Numbered from the stretch's first letter, positions 23,204 through 34,896 are shown. The stretch: DNA of 64,000 bases from Ancistrus triradiatus (GCA_025084515.1 JAJAGP010002199.1:62001-126000), one strand, 5' to 3'. Made by a program: numbers and translations. The notes: generated by a model from the letters alone, not told the origin.

Positions 23204-24545
23204 ACAATCTTTAGCAAAATGACCTATTTTATGGCAGTAGGGACACTCCTATTTCTGCTTATAGAACGTCTGACTGGAACTAGGGTTAGACCTATTCTGT
23301 GTGAGGACATGTATGGATGCGAAAACATGGTTTGGTTCTAGATCCATGTCCAAGCGGTCGAGTTCATTTTTAAGATCAACCCATTTAGTTTTTCGCCAGT
23401 TCGGAAGAGCTGTTACCAAGGCCTGTCTGAGATCTGGTCTCAGAGATTCAACCAGCTGTCCAAAGTGGGGACCATCCGTTGTGTGATCAATGTTATCACT
23501 CTTGTATTTATCAATCCCGCAATGGCGCAGAAAAACTCTTTCAAACCTGGCTTCTCTCACCTAAACCATCCAACACCTTGCTGGAAAGCTGCCTGCTATC
23601 TGTTATGTTTAGCACCTGGCTTGCTATAGCTACAGCATCATTTGGATGTAATGAATAAAGGTTTCTTTTTGTCTCCATGAGATCAATAAAATCAAGTCCC
23701 ATTTCCCTTGGGCGTTTAAATTCTTTCTAAAGTTTGTCTAATGTGGCTGCATCTAAAGGGACATGGCTGACCTCTACTCTAGTTTCCTTAATTTCACCTC
23801 CTCGATTACGTACCTCAGATGATATGATTGTTACTGGTCTCATCTGAGCGCGTCCTGAAATAGATGCTTTAGCACTAGCGTGGTCAGAGTCATTGTCAGA
23901 TAACCAAGATTCTGATCCATCCGAGTGGTCAGTATCAATACCCCTGGCGAATGCAGCTCATTCTGGGTACAACCTATTGGATGCAGGAAGATTTTCATCT
24001 TCAGTGTAGCATGGCTGACCTGGTGGGGGAGCTACAGGTGGAGGGCGACATTGACGTTTTGGCTTAGATTTACGTTTTGCATGTTGTTGTTCAGCATGTG
24101 AGAGTTATCGTTGAAGTTTCTCACATGTTCTCTGGGCATTTATGGTAGCTGTTTTATGCTTGGTACATTCAGTAGTTAGCTCTACAATCTTTCCTTCAGC
24201 TTCTTTTAACTTTTCATCCATAGATTTCAACTTGCATTCCCAGTGTTGCTTAATGACAAAAAGACATTACTTAACTGAAATGTGCTTGAGGCCATAACCT
24301 AAAGCTGTTTTACACTCAGCAAGAGTCCATTCTTTATCAGCAGAGAAGCCTTTGGATGAGAAGTACTGAGCCCTCTTTTGTTCATTAATATGTTTCTTCA
24401 CTATGTTACTGGTTAAGGTTTTAAAATCTGAATCAGTTCACTGAGGAATTTCAGTTCCTCCCTTAACTAAGGTGCTGTTTTTATAGTTAAGAGGTTTCCA
24501 CTAATCTTTACCAAGATTCTGAGCATTTCTGACTGTACTAGACAT
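23204..24545 (-). pseudogene. retroviral gag remnant
   Basis: A broken gag reading begins near the ATG at 24545 and ends in an intact CCHC zinc knuckle (C-x2-C-x4-H-x4-C, codons at 23245-23204), which in live elements binds RNA. The only long open piece is 23560-23249 (a capsid-end-like region). Stops lie at several points upstream. No function is expected. Confidence 0.75.
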
Positions 24546-25142
24546 GGTGAGGAAACAGGAGAAGAAAACCAACCCTTTCTTAGCTGAATTTACAGCAGAC
24601 AAGTGACACTATCAGCAGTAACACAGAATTTTCACAATTTTCAATTAGAATAGCAGTTGCAAATGCAGTAACAACAGTAACAAACATACTTATTTCCTTT
24701 CAGGAAAAACAATCAACAAATTTCCTAACACCTAACACCAAACTTCAACAACAAACTTCTCCTTTGCTGACAGAATACTACTTACAAACAGTAAGAAATT
24801 ACGCGTCTCTCATTCGAAGAGAGGAAAACAGTTACAAACGCTGTAACGACATACACATCCCTCAAGTCAGAGGGGATCCCAGTTACAAAAATACAGTAAC
24901 GAACATACGTCCCTTTATTTCAAATAAAGAGGATAACAGTTACTTAATGCGGTAACACGCACTTCCCTTGATTACCAAGAGGATACCAGTTACAGATGCA
25001 GTGCAACACAAAAATAGACTTCTCTCGTTGTTTAATGAGAGGATACCAGCTACAACTACACTGTAACAACACTTTACTGACTCAAGCCAAAATTTCTCTT
25101 AGGTTCGAAATGCCGTTTACTCACCAAGTAGGTTTCAGTATG

Positions 25143-25162
25143 CCATCCGGGTCACGGCACCA
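25143..25162 (-). other. retroviral primer-binding site (tRNA-His type)
   Basis: TGGTGCCGTGACCCGGAT, three bases after the 5' LTR, pairs with the 3' end of vertebrate tRNA-His (CCGAGTCACGGCACCA) with one mismatch in the first 17 positions. Confidence 0.75.
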
Positions 25163-26470
25163 TGTTGTTAGAAATTCAGCTTCTCAGGAGTCAGGAGAAA
25201 GGACCATCAGCATAGGAGTTTATTTACACATACAGAGGATCATGTATGGGTACAGCAACTTAGATCACCATTCTGAAATACATACTTCTTAGCAAGCTTT
25301 ACCCTAGGTTTGACAGGAAGGGGGGGGTAAGAGAAAGAGGTGGAGATTAAAGGGGTGTGATAGTCAGATGCTGGTGGAAGAGATGTGATGTAGACCAAGG
25401 ATGTTGATGGATAGAATATACAAAAAGGTGAAGGGAGACAGGATGGAAAGCCAAGAGGTGTGGGGAAGAGGGTGATTTAGAGAATGAGAGAGAGGATGGG
25501 AAGAACAATGGTTATCAGAATAAGGCAGACGAGAGGGTGTGAGACAGTGACTACAGTCATTTCTCTCAGACCCCTTGTGAGACCATATGCTGGTGCGGTT
25601 GGCCCTGGGTTCCTCCTAATGCAGGACAATGCTAGACCTCATGTGGCTGGAGTGTGTCAGCAGTTCCTGCAAGATGAAGGGATTGAAGCTATGGACTGGC
25701 TCGCCCGTTCCCCAGACCTGAATCCGATTGAGCACATCTGGGACATCAAGTCTCGCTCCATCCACCAACGGTTGCACTACAGACTGTCCAGGAGTTGGCG
25801 GAAGCTTTACTCCATGTCTGGGAGGAGATCCCTCAGGAGACCATCTGCCACCTCATTAGGAGCATGCCCAGGTGTTGTAGGGAGGTCATACAGGCACGTG
25901 GAGGCCACACACAATACTGAGCCTCATTTTGACTTGTTTTAAGGACATTACATCAAAGTTGGATCGGCCTGTAGTGTGGTTTTCCACTTTAGTTTTGTGT
26001 GTGACTCCAAATCCAGGCCTCCATTGGTTAATAAATATGATTTCCATTGATGATTTTTGTGTGATTTTGTTGTCAGCACATTCAACTTTGTACAGAACAA
26101 AGTATTCAATGGGAATACTTCATTCATTCAGATCTAGGATGTGTTATTTGAGTGTTCCCTTTAATTTTTGAGCAGTGTATATATATTCCTTCTCGGAAGA
26201 CTGACAAAAGCGGAAGACGTCCACCGAAACGCCGTAACCGTGAAAAGGTCTCGCAAACAAACACAAACACACGTACTTGGTATGAAATGCCCTGCAACTG
26301 AGGGAGAGCTTGGGCCTTGCCTTAATAGTGTCTCGGCCACCTGAAAGTAATCCTTGCAAGTGCCCTAGCTTCTCCCTCGGGTGCTCCACTGCCCGGCGGA
26401 GCACCGCAAATGTCAGAGTCCGGATCGCCCCCAGGCAGCAAGGAAAAGCAATCCCAGGCGATCCGTGACA

Positions 26471-27635
26471 ATCATTGGGATTAATCTGAAGTTCCACTGT
26501 ATTATATGTACTGTATGTTATAATGAACAACAGTGGAAGGAAGGTGTGGGTAAGATCAGGTATTTTCCAAAAGGCATCTATAAGATTATCTCAGCTCGGA
26601 GAGAAAGTGTTTAATACATATTTGGTGGAAAGTTTAGGAACACTGTCCTGCTGAGAGACCCGGTTACGACCAAATTTGTACGTTCTGGCTGATGTCTTGT
26701 GGTGCTGCTTGACTGTTTTCTATTTTCACTATCCTGTGGACCAGATCAGCATCAGAGCTGACTGGAGGAGAGGAAATACTTTCTCTGTGTGATGGAGGAA
26801 CAATAAGTCTGGAGAATTGTTTACCTGAGAGAATGTGTACTGTTTTTGCAAAAGTTTCTGCAAATGATGAAATGTGAGGTGAATGATGAAATAAAACTGA
26901 AGAAAGATCGTCTAGTTACCTGTGAAATCTGGTTTGGGAAAAAAACAAGCTCAAAAAGCACCCAAGACCAAGTTTGTAAACCCTAACCATAATCCCTCAC
27001 CGTTCCATCGTCTGATCCAGAGGGGTCTCTTCAAGCAGGACTGTTTTTAAACTGATATGCTAAATATAAATTGATAAGTGGTGGCTCAGTGTTTAGGACT
27101 CCAAGCTATTAATCAGAAGGTTGTGAGTTCAAACCAAAAGTTTTGCTAAGGTGTTATTTGGTTAGAATCATTAGAAGAGAATGACCCTCTAGTTATCTTT
27201 GATATCTGGCTTGGGGCACTTCCTGGGTTCACCACTGACCACAGTTCTGGTAACAGGTTTTTAAAACATAGTTCCATTATTTATATGCAGATTGTTCAGT
27301 GCATTGGAAATATTAATACTAATTATTAATGTATAAGAGTAATAATGATGATAATAATAAACATAATAATAATAGAAGGTGCAGGAGGTAATGCTGGGGG
27401 CTCCAGGGCCCTGTGTTTGATTCTCACTTCAGAGTTTATCATGTTCTCCCTATAAACACCTGGGTTTCCTGTAGGTTATTCGATTTCCTTCCAAATCCCG
27501 ACAACATGCCAACAGATGGACTGGTTCCTCCACAGTGTCTCTAGATGTGACAGAGTGTTTGGTACAGGACAGATAAACCACAGACCTACTTACATGGACA
27601 CTTACTAGGACAAAGCAGTTACTCATGATAAAATA
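26471..27635 (+). repeat. deaminase-array spacer, D4-D5, left part
   Basis: Spacer sequence as in the other units (TAATCTGAAGTTCCACTGTATTATATG, CTGGAGAATTGTTTACC, TTGGGGCACTTCCTGGGTTC). It includes the SINE-like head GTGGCTCAGTGTTTAGGACTCC near 27079. No gene. Confidence 0.75.
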
Positions 27636-29221
27636 CACTGCTCAAAAAATAAAGGGAACACTCAAATAACACATCCTAGATCTGAATGAATGAAATATTC
27701 TCATTGAATACTTTGTTCTGAACAAAGTTGAATGTGCTGACAACAAAATCACACAAAAATCATCAATGGAAAGCATATTTATTAACCAATGGAGGCCTGG
27801 ATTTGGAGTCACACACAAAATTAAAGTGGAAAAACACACTCCAGGCTGATCCAACTTTGATGTAATGTCCTTAAAACAAGTCAAAATGAGGCTCAGTATT
27901 GTGTGTGGCCTCCACGTGCCTGTATGCCCTCCCTACAACACCTGGGCACGCTCCTGATGAGGTGGCAGATGGTCTCCTGAGGGATCTCCTCCCAGACCTA
28001 CACTAAAGCATCCGCCAAATCCTGGACAGTCTGTGGTGCAACGTGACGGTGGTGGATGGAGCGAGACATGATGTCCCAGATGTGCTCAATCGGATTCAGG
28101 TCTGGGGAACGGGCGGGTCAGTCCATAGCTTCAATGCCTTCATCTTGCAGGAACTGCTGACACACTCCAGCCACATGCAGGACAATGCTAGACCTCATTA
28201 GGAGGAACCCAGGGCCAACCGCACCAGCTTATGGTCTCACAAGGGATCTGAGAATCTCATCTCGGTACCTAATGGCAGTCAGGCTACCTCTGGCGAGCAC
28301 ATGGAGGGCTGTGCCGCCCTGCAAAGAAATGCCACCCCACACCATTACTGACCCACTGCCAATCCAGTCATGCTGAAGGATGTTGCAGGCAGCAGATCAC
28401 TCTCCACGGCGTCTCCAGACTCTGTCACATCTGTCACATGTGCTCAGTGTGAACCTGCTTTCATCTGTGAAGAGCACAGGGCGCCAGTGGCGAATTTGCC
28501 AATCCTGGTGTTCTCTGGTAAATGCCAAGCATCCCGCACGGTGTTGAGCTGTGAGCACAACCCCCATCTGTAGACGTTGGGCCCTCATACCATGCTCATG
28601 GAGTTGGTTTCTAACCGTTTGTGCAGACACATGCACATGTGTATGGCCTTGCGCGGCTGGAGGTCATTCTGCAGGGCCTTGGCAGTGGTTCCTCTGTTCA
28701 TCCTTGCACAAAGGCGGAGGTAAGTGGTCCTGTGAGGGTTGTTGGCTCCTACGGCCTCCGCCACGTCTCTGGATCTGGCTGTCTCATTGTAGTGGACTCC
28801 AAGCCTCTGGACACTACGCTGGACAGACCCAGCAAACCTTCTTGCACAGTGGGAATGATGTGCCCATATGGATGAGATGACACTACCTGAGCCACTGTTG
28901 TGGGGTTGTAGAGTCCGTTCTCCATGCTACCACGAGTGTGAAAGCACCACCAACATCCGAAGTGACCAAAAACATCAGCAAGAAAGCCACAGGTATGAGA
29001 GTGGTCTGTGGTCCCCACCTGCAGAACCACTCCTTTATTGAGTGTGTCTTGCTAATTGCCAATAATTTCCACATGTTGGCTATTCCATTTGCACAACAGC
29101 ATGTGACATTGATTGTCAATCAGTGTTGCTTCCTAAGTGGACAGTTTGATTTCACAGAAGTTTGATTTACTTGGAGTTATTTTGTGCTGTTTAAGTGTTC
29201 CCTTTATTTTGTGGAGCAGTG
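27636..29221 (-). mobile_element. Tc1-like transposon, complete ends, about 1.59 kb
   Basis: Inverted ends CACTGCTCAAAAAATAAAGG (left) and CCTTTATTTTGTGGAGCAGTG (right, one G short of symmetry here) lie between TA pairs at 27634-27635 and 29222-29223. It is inserted in the spacer text GATAAAA/TTAATAATGG. The same family is disrupted at 18834-26177. Confidence 0.92.
27900..29000 (-). pseudogene. Tc1-like transposase pseudogene
   Basis: Minus-strand pieces 29000-28749 (helix-turn-helix side) and 28636-28397 (QTVRNQLHEHGM, first Asp in VLFTDESRFT) and the region near 28190-27950 match the plus-strand transposase at 18979-25942. The pieces are in different frames with stops between them, so the gene is dead. 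Confidence 0.8.
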
Positions 29222-29488
29222 TATTAATAATGGTATTCCCCTGAAGCAAAAGATAGCTTTAAAACCAGTCTTTGAAGGCAATTAATTGAATATAGAACCT
29301 ATAAGCAATTTCTGAGGTCACATGTCAGATAATAAACAAGAACTCTGATCAGCCGATGTAAATTAAGCAATATCCTTTTCTTTGGAAACAAGGTCGGATT
29401 AAGATTGATATACATTTAGATCACAATCCTCCTTCAGCAGTGCGTCCCTCCTCGTTCTGACTGTAGCTCTGAAGTTTCCCGAAAAGAG

Positions 29489-29863
29489 ATGGTAAGTTAC
29501 AACATTTAAATGTGTGGTCTGTTCACATGTGAACATTGACATATTGTCAAGTTATTGGGAAAAAAAACCCCAAAAAACAAAAAAAAAAAAAACAAAAAAA
29601 ACTCTCAAGTCTGTATTCTAGGAGCTCAATTATACAAATTTTTGCTTTTACTTTTTTTTTTGCATTTACTTTGGTCGGCAGCTAATTGGTGCCAAACCAA
29701 GACCAATCCCTACAAAACCAGGCAAGAAATATCACTCTGAATACCTCCTGCTGATTAAGTCCATGTCAGACAAACTGAAAAGGTACGATCCACTTATTCG
29801 AAAGCTCCTGAAGAAAAATCGAAAAAATTTCTACACCTACAACTCTCCCTGTGTGAGCACCTC
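29489..29863 (+). pseudogene. D5: truncated SNAD-type deaminase fragment
   Basis: Exon 1 (ATG 29489-29491 with donor GTAAGTT) and the start of intron 1 are present. Then exon 2, intron 2 and the first third of exon 3 are missing. Homology resumes at about 29669 (TTTACTTTGGTCGGCAGC), runs through the HSE motif and stops inside the SPC motif (CCCTGTGTGAGCACCT), where a Tc1 fragment begins. A small deletion before TTCTACACC also shifts the frame relative to intact copies. The TATA position reads TATACAT. No product is expected. Confidence 0.85.
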
Positions 29864-30186
29864 TCAATTGGAATCTTGGCCCATTCTTCACATGCAAAAG
29901 CCTCTAGTTCAGTAATGTTTGATGGCTTCCATGCTGCAACTGCCTTCTTTAAATCCCACCAAAGATTTTCAATCGGGTTTAGATCTGGTGACTGAGAAGC
30001 CCACTCCAGGACATCCCAGGATCTTTTTCTCAACCAAGCTTTGGTTGACTTGGAGGTGTGCTTAGGATCATTGTCTTGCTGGAAGGTACAATGATTGCCA
30101 AGGTTTAATTTGTCAACAGATGGCATCACGTTCCTCTTTAAAATGGCCTGGTATTTCTCAGAATCCATGATGCCAGGTATACATTC
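29864..30186 (-). mobile_element. Tc1-like transposase fragment that cuts D5
   Basis: The minus-strand frame has the second Asp in FQQDNDPKHTSK and the third acidic residue in NPIENLWWDLKK, the C-terminal half of a Tc1 transposase of a further subfamily. No inverted repeats are visible at either edge, so this is a fragment or a rearrangement scar, not a clean insertion. Confidence 0.8.
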
Positions 30187-31502
30187 AGACTCAGGCCATA
30201 AGACTGTTTAACTCATCCCAGGACAGTAAATAATTATCTTGCAACACTGTTATACTCCAGTCCTCTATAGTGTTTATCAGTCTGTTTCATATACTCAGAT
30301 ACGTTGATTGGATGGCTTCCAACTACTATGAATGGACAGGTTCACCCCACCTCCCCTTCACCCCCCACCCGCCCCCAAAGGTTAAGATCAGGTGTTTTTC
30401 CAAAGGCATCTTTAAGCTTATCTCAGCTTGGAGAGAGAGAGAGTGTTTAATGGGATCCTGGCTCCACCCTTTAATGACAAATCCACCCAGTATGTCATAA
30501 ATATAAATATATAAATCTAAGGAAGAAATGTCAGAGTATTTTCAGTTGATTCACTTGTAGGCGTCTGTATCTATACTGTAAATATAAACATCGATTCCTG
30601 TGGTAAGACGATTCGGGTATGCACTTCATTCCCATAAAAGGTCACAACTCAGCCAGATTTGTGTGTTTTGGGTTCAGTCGTCCAACTTTCTTTGGGTTTC
30701 AGGTCAGAGCCTGTGCATATCCAGTAGACCACATCAGCATCAGAGTCATGTGTGTACTGTTTTTGCAAAAGCTTCTGCAAATGATGAAATGTGAGGAGAA
30801 AGATGAAATAAACTGAAGAAAGACCGTCTAGTCACCTGTGAAATCTGGTTTGGGACACTTCCTGATTTCAATATTGACCATTATTTTAAAACATTGTTTG
30901 GAAACAGGTCAGACATAGTTTGGGATTAAAAAATGTTCAGAAAGCACCTAAGACTAAATTCTGGTGACCCTATAAACATGATCATTCACTTTTCCAATGT
31001 CTGATCCAGAGACGTTTCTTCAAGCAGGATTGTTTTCCTCTAATTATCTTTGATATCTGGCTTGGGGTACTTCCTGGGTTCACCACTGACCACAGTTCTG
31101 GTAACAGTTTTTTAAAACATTGTTTCATTATTTATATGCAGATTGTTCAGTGCATTGGAAATATTAATACTGATTATTAATGTATAAGAGTAATAATGAT
31201 GATAATAATAAACATAATAATAATACTAATAGAAGGTGCAGGTGGTAATGCTGGGGGCTCCAGGGCCCTGTGTTTGATTCTCACCTCAGAGTTTGTCATG
31301 TTCTCCCTATAACCACGTGGTTCCCTCTGGGTTCTTCGATTTCCTTCCAAATCCTGATAACATGCCAGTAGATGGACTGGTTCCTCCACAGTGTCTCTAG
31401 ATGTGACAGAGTGTTTGGTACAGGACAGATAAACCACAGACCTACTCACATGGACACTTACTAGGACAAAGCAGTTACTCAGGATAATAATATTAATAAT
31501 AT
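30187..31502 (+). repeat. spacer between D5 and D6, left part
   Basis: About 190 bases of unassigned sequence (with a C-rich stretch near 30350-30375), then the duplicated spacer from GTTAAGATCAGGTG onward. No gene. Confidence 0.65.
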
Positions 31503-32400
31503 ACGAGTTGGGAACTGTTTTTACTGAACAGTGGTGGGACAGGGCAATAACTGGGATTCGCTCCAGTGCACCTTGTGTGAGACTGCAGTTGATACAATTT
31601 AAGGTTTTGCATAGAGTTCACTGGTCCAAGTCTTGGTTATCAAAATTTTACCCTAATGTTATTGATCAATGTGATAAATGCTCTGCCTTTCCATGTCATT
31701 TAAGCCACATGTTTTTATTTCTGTCCTGCACTGAGTAAATTCTGGTCCGAGTATTTTAAGATAATGTCAAAGGTTTTAGGTGTCAATATTGGTGCATGTC
31801 CCATTGTGGCAATATTTGGTCTCTGTTAACTCGAGTTCAATCAGATATCTTAGCTTTCACTTCTTTATAAGCAAGGCGCCGTATTCTGTTACTGTGGACG
31901 TCCGTAAAACCACCTTCAGTTTCATTGTGGCTCCAAGATGTCTTGTATTTTCTTAGCTTGGAAAAAATTCGTTTTACTTTAAAAGGGCATAGTGCTGCGT
32001 TCTAGTCCAAGTGGAATGCTTTTCTTACATTTTTTTATTTGCTCCAAACAATGCCAGCTGACTAGAGTTTTTCAGGGGTTTTTTTTCTTTTTCTTTTTAT
32101 AATTTGTATGCATTTCGGGTTGTTTTTTTTGTGTTATTTATTTATTTATTTACCCCCCCCCCCCCGCCTTTTTTTTTCTTTTTCTTTACCTCCTTTTGTC
32201 TCTCTTTATTTTCCTTTTTTTAGTGTGTGTGTTCTTTAGGGTTTACATAAAAAACTAGAGGAGTTTGTACATTAGAGGATTTGGCTTTAGTCATTGTTGT
32301 GTTTATTGCTTGTTTTTGTTCATTATTTGCCCTGTGATTATTTGTCGTAATGTCTTTTCTATACTCCTCAATAAAAAGATTATTAAAAAAATTAATAAAT
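31503..32400 (+). mobile_element. 5'-truncated LINE (L1-like), 3' end
   Basis: The open segment from about 31508 reads like the end of an L1-type ORF2 (LQLIQFKVLHRVHWSKSWLSKF ... CDKC...HMFLFLSC). It is followed by an untranslated tail ending in an A-rich run. AATAAT-type sequence lies on both sides and the other spacers lack this block, so it is an insertion. No endonuclease or polymerase core remains. Confidence 0.7.
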
Positions 32401-32589
32401 TCATAATAATGACTTCCCTGAAGCAAAAGATGCCTTTCAAACCAGTCTTCGAAGGCAATTAATAATTGAATATAGAACATGTAGGCAATTTCTGAGTTCA
32501 CATGCCAGGTGAAAAACAAGAACTCTGATCAGCTGATGTAAATTAAGCAATATCATTTATCTTTGGAGAGAGGGTGGGATTAAGAGTGA

Positions 32590-32596
32590 TATAAAT
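32590..32596 (+). promoter_or_regulatory. TATA box of deaminase D6
   Basis: TATAAAT in the conserved block, 81 nt before the D6 ATG. Confidence 0.75.
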
Positions 32597-32670
32597 GTAG
32601 TTGACAGTCCTGCTTCAGCAGTGTGTCCCTCCTCGTTCTCACTGTAGCTCTGGCACTTTCCAGAAAAGAG

Positions 32671-33577
32671 ATGGTAAGTTGCAACATTTTTTAATTTTTA
32701 TTAAGGTTGTTAACTCCTATTCTGGCTTACTTTTAAACATCTGTCTAGTCGTCTGTGAAATATTGAAGTTCTGATCTGACAGAGTAAATGTTTGTTTCAT
32801 CAGGCTTGTGTTGGAGTGAGATTGTTCGTCCTACTCTTTCTGTTCCCTCAAGCTTTAGCGGTTGATGCTGAAACCCTCTTAAGGATCATCAACTATCTCA
32901 AGACAACGTAAGATGTGGGAAAATGCATGTTTGGGGTTTTAGATCTGAATGACTATAAATTGCATATGAGAACATCACCATTTTGTAACACATTTGTTGT
33001 TTCTGTTATGTTAAATTTTGTTTTTAGGTATAGATTTGATCATCAATATGCTCTGGCCATCAACGTCGAAGCTCGATATTGTAATCCAAATACTGCTCTG
33101 GATGGATTCCTTGCATCAGATAATAGTACTGCAGTGAGAGATGCAATGAATGAAGGTGAAATTTACAAAGGTCAAGAGTTAATTGGTGCCAAACCAAGAA
33201 AAATCCCTAAGGAAAACACTTCTTGTCACGCTGAATACCGCCTGCTGGTTACGTCCAAGAAAGCTGTGCAAAAGATCCTGAAAAAACATAATAAAGGCTG
33301 CGCGATTTTCTTCACCCTCATCTCTCCCTGTATGGAGAAGTGTTGTAACGGGCAGTACAGCATCATCAACGACCTCAACGAAACGTTCGGCAAGCACACT
33401 GGTCCAAAAGTATTCGTATTTCAGAATATTTGGGAAAAAGACCAAAATACGACTGAGTGGAGAGATAAAATAAAGAGAATCAACAACATAGTGCCAATCT
33501 TTCGGTGTCGAAATACCTGCACTCCCTGTGTAAACAACAAGGGTGTTGCAAACTGGTGCTGGATAAAAAAAACTTAA
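32671..33577 (+). CDS. D6: secreted SNAD-type deaminase, subtype A, shortest and most divergent
   Basis: Exons 32671-32673 (ATG), 32804-32907 and 33028-33577 encode 218 residues. Intron 1 is only 130 nt, against about 350-430 nt in other intact copies. The signal peptide is LFVLLFLFPQALA. The metal site reads HAE at 103-105, the canonical deaminase form (other copies have HSE), with P136, C137, C141 in ISPCMEKC. The E-to-P gap is shorter (30 residues) because the stretch between the motifs has lost residues. The tail keeps its cysteines (RCRNTCTPC ... WCW). Subtype features are shared with D2. Sequon NTT near residue 174 could be glycosylated. AATAAA at 33699-33704. The frame is clean, so this is likely a working gene. 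Confidence 0.85.
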
Positions 33578-34293
33578 GATTAAGATGTGCTCCGTGTAAT
33601 GTGCTTACAGGTTTTTCAAGCTGAAATTGACTTATTGCATGGAAAAATTATAAAAGCTTGAATGATTAATAAAATACTTCTTGCTTGTTCCTTACATCAA
33701 TAAAGTGTTTAGCATCCACCCAGTCTGTTTTTTTAAATTTTGTCTTTATATATAAAACCACCCTAGAATAGAGGACCTGACAGTCTGATAGTCTTTCTGC
33801 CAGATGTAGAGCAAAACTTAAATTCCTACACATTTAAAACATCACTGGGATTAATCTGAAGTTCCACTGTATTATATGTACTGTACGTTATAATGAATAA
33901 CAGTGGAAGGAAGGTGAGGTTAAGATCAGGTGTTTTCCCAAAGGCATAGATTAATAAACAAGACCCAGCCCAAACTGACCTAAATTAAGCAATATGATTG
34001 CAAGGATTTTATCAGGACAAAATCTTGTCAAATTTCCTTCTTCGAAATTAATGTTCTTATGCACAGTTAGGAGTTAGTATGATAAGATCAAGGGTTTTGT
34101 TTTTATCTCAAGTGTGAAACAGGAAGCAGTCGACTTGTGTCTTGTAGAGTTATTTCAGTCAGCTGTAGACTGCAAGAATATTCCATTAGACTAGACAACT
34201 GTCGCAAAGACTTTTAAGACTTTTTTTTTTACATACTTTCGTTTTAGTATTACTATTGACCATTCTTTTTTGGGTTGAAGAAACTTCATCATC

Positions 34294-34294
<1 letters not shown>

Positions 34295-34335
<41 letters not shown>

Positions 34336-34395
34336 TATATATATATATATATACCACACACACAACACCACACACACAACACACACACAAACATA
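34295..34395. repeat. (TA)n then (CA)n microsatellite
   Basis: About 30 TA units, followed by ACCACACACACAACACC repeats. Confidence 0.95.
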
Positions 34396-34396
34396 T

Positions 34397-34560
34397 TAAG
34401 TGGTGACTGAAAGTTTGTGAAACCTTTTAGGAATCTTTCTATTTTTTTACTGCAAAAATATGACCTTACAAACATCATCAGATTTCACACAAGTCCTAAA
34501 AAAACTAGATTAAAAAGAGAAAACTCAGTTAACAAATGAAACAAAAAATATTATACTTTA
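34397..34560 (-). mobile_element. Tc1 end fragment (7.8-kb element family)
   Basis: AGTGGTGACTGAAAGTTTGTG and the following text match the right end of the 7787-9095 element in reverse orientation. It breaks off at ATTATACTT. Confidence 0.75.
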
Positions 34561-34787
34561 CATCAAAAGTTGGATCAAGCATGTATGTGTTTTTCCACTT
34601 TTAATTTTGTGTGTGCTCCAAATCAGGCCTCCATGGTTAATAAATGTGATTTCATTGATTGATTTTTGTGTGATTTGAAAAGCACATTCAAACTGGTACA
34701 GAAACAAAGTATTCAATGACACACTATTTCATTCCATGTCAGACCTAGATGTGTTATTTGAGTGCTCCCTTTATTTTTTTGAGTCGT
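34561..34787 (+). mobile_element. Tc1 end fragment (27.6-kb element family)
   Basis: CATCAAAAGTTGGATCAAGC through GAGTGCTCCCTTTATTTTTTTGAG matches the terminal region of the 18834-26177 and 27636-29221 elements. It directly abuts the preceding fragment. Confidence 0.75.
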
Positions 34788-34848
34788 GTGTATATATATA
34801 TATTATATATATATATATAATATATATAGATATATATATATATATATA

Positions 34849-34878
<30 letters not shown>
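34788..34878. repeat. (TA)n microsatellite
   Basis: Interrupted TA runs between two transposon fragments. Confidence 0.9.
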
Positions 34879-34879
<1 letters not shown>

Positions 34880-34896
34880 CACCATTATACACAACA

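Larger units (their letters stand above)
19640..25568 (-). mobile_element. endogenous retrovirus-like element with two LTRs, degenerate
   Basis: In the minus sense the 5' LTR is 25568-25166 (TGAGAG...CTAACA, 403 bp), and the 3' LTR is about 19969-19640 with its outer end replaced by another repeat. GACC flanks both sides (19636-19639, 25569-25572). A primer-binding site for tRNA-His follows the 5' LTR. Gag, protease, reverse transcriptase, RNase H and an integrase zinc-binding region occur in that order. The rest of integrase and any env are absent. Numerous stops and frameshifts break all genes. The type is fish gamma/epsilon-like, judging from the RT and RNase H wording. Confidence 0.88.
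18979..25942 (+). pseudogene. Tc1-like transposase split by retroviral insertion
   Basis: The 5' part (18979-19639) has the helix-turn-helix region (QVVQLIHDGTSMPAVARRF), the RRATT hook and the first catalytic Asp in VLFTDESR. The 3' part (from 25573) has the second Asp in LMQDNARPH and the third acidic residue in NPIEHIWD. The two parts fit the same protein, with the retrovirus between them. A frameshift and stop after VMVWGG shows that the first part was already decaying. Not functional. Confidence 0.85.
18834..26177 (+). mobile_element. Tc1-like transposon interrupted by an endogenous retrovirus
   Basis: The left part (18834-19639) and right part (25569-26177) align to the two halves of the uninterrupted relative at 27636-29221, which lies in the opposite orientation. 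The right end GAGCAGTG is followed by TA. The left inverted repeat is missing: homology starts at GGAAATTATTGGCAATTAG, directly after outer-element sequence. Confidence 0.85.
18755..26470. mobile_element. nested transposon complex inserted in the D4-D5 spacer
   Basis: The outermost element begins TGTCAC and ends GTGACA, with ATCAT on both sides (18750-18754 and 26471-26475). Without it the flanks rejoin as the usual spacer text (GAACATCACTGGGATTAATC). Only about 80 bp (left) and about 290 bp (right) belong to this outer element, which may be an LTR. A Tc1-like element sits inside it, an endogenous retrovirus inside that, and a MITE inside the retrovirus. Confidence 0.7.
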
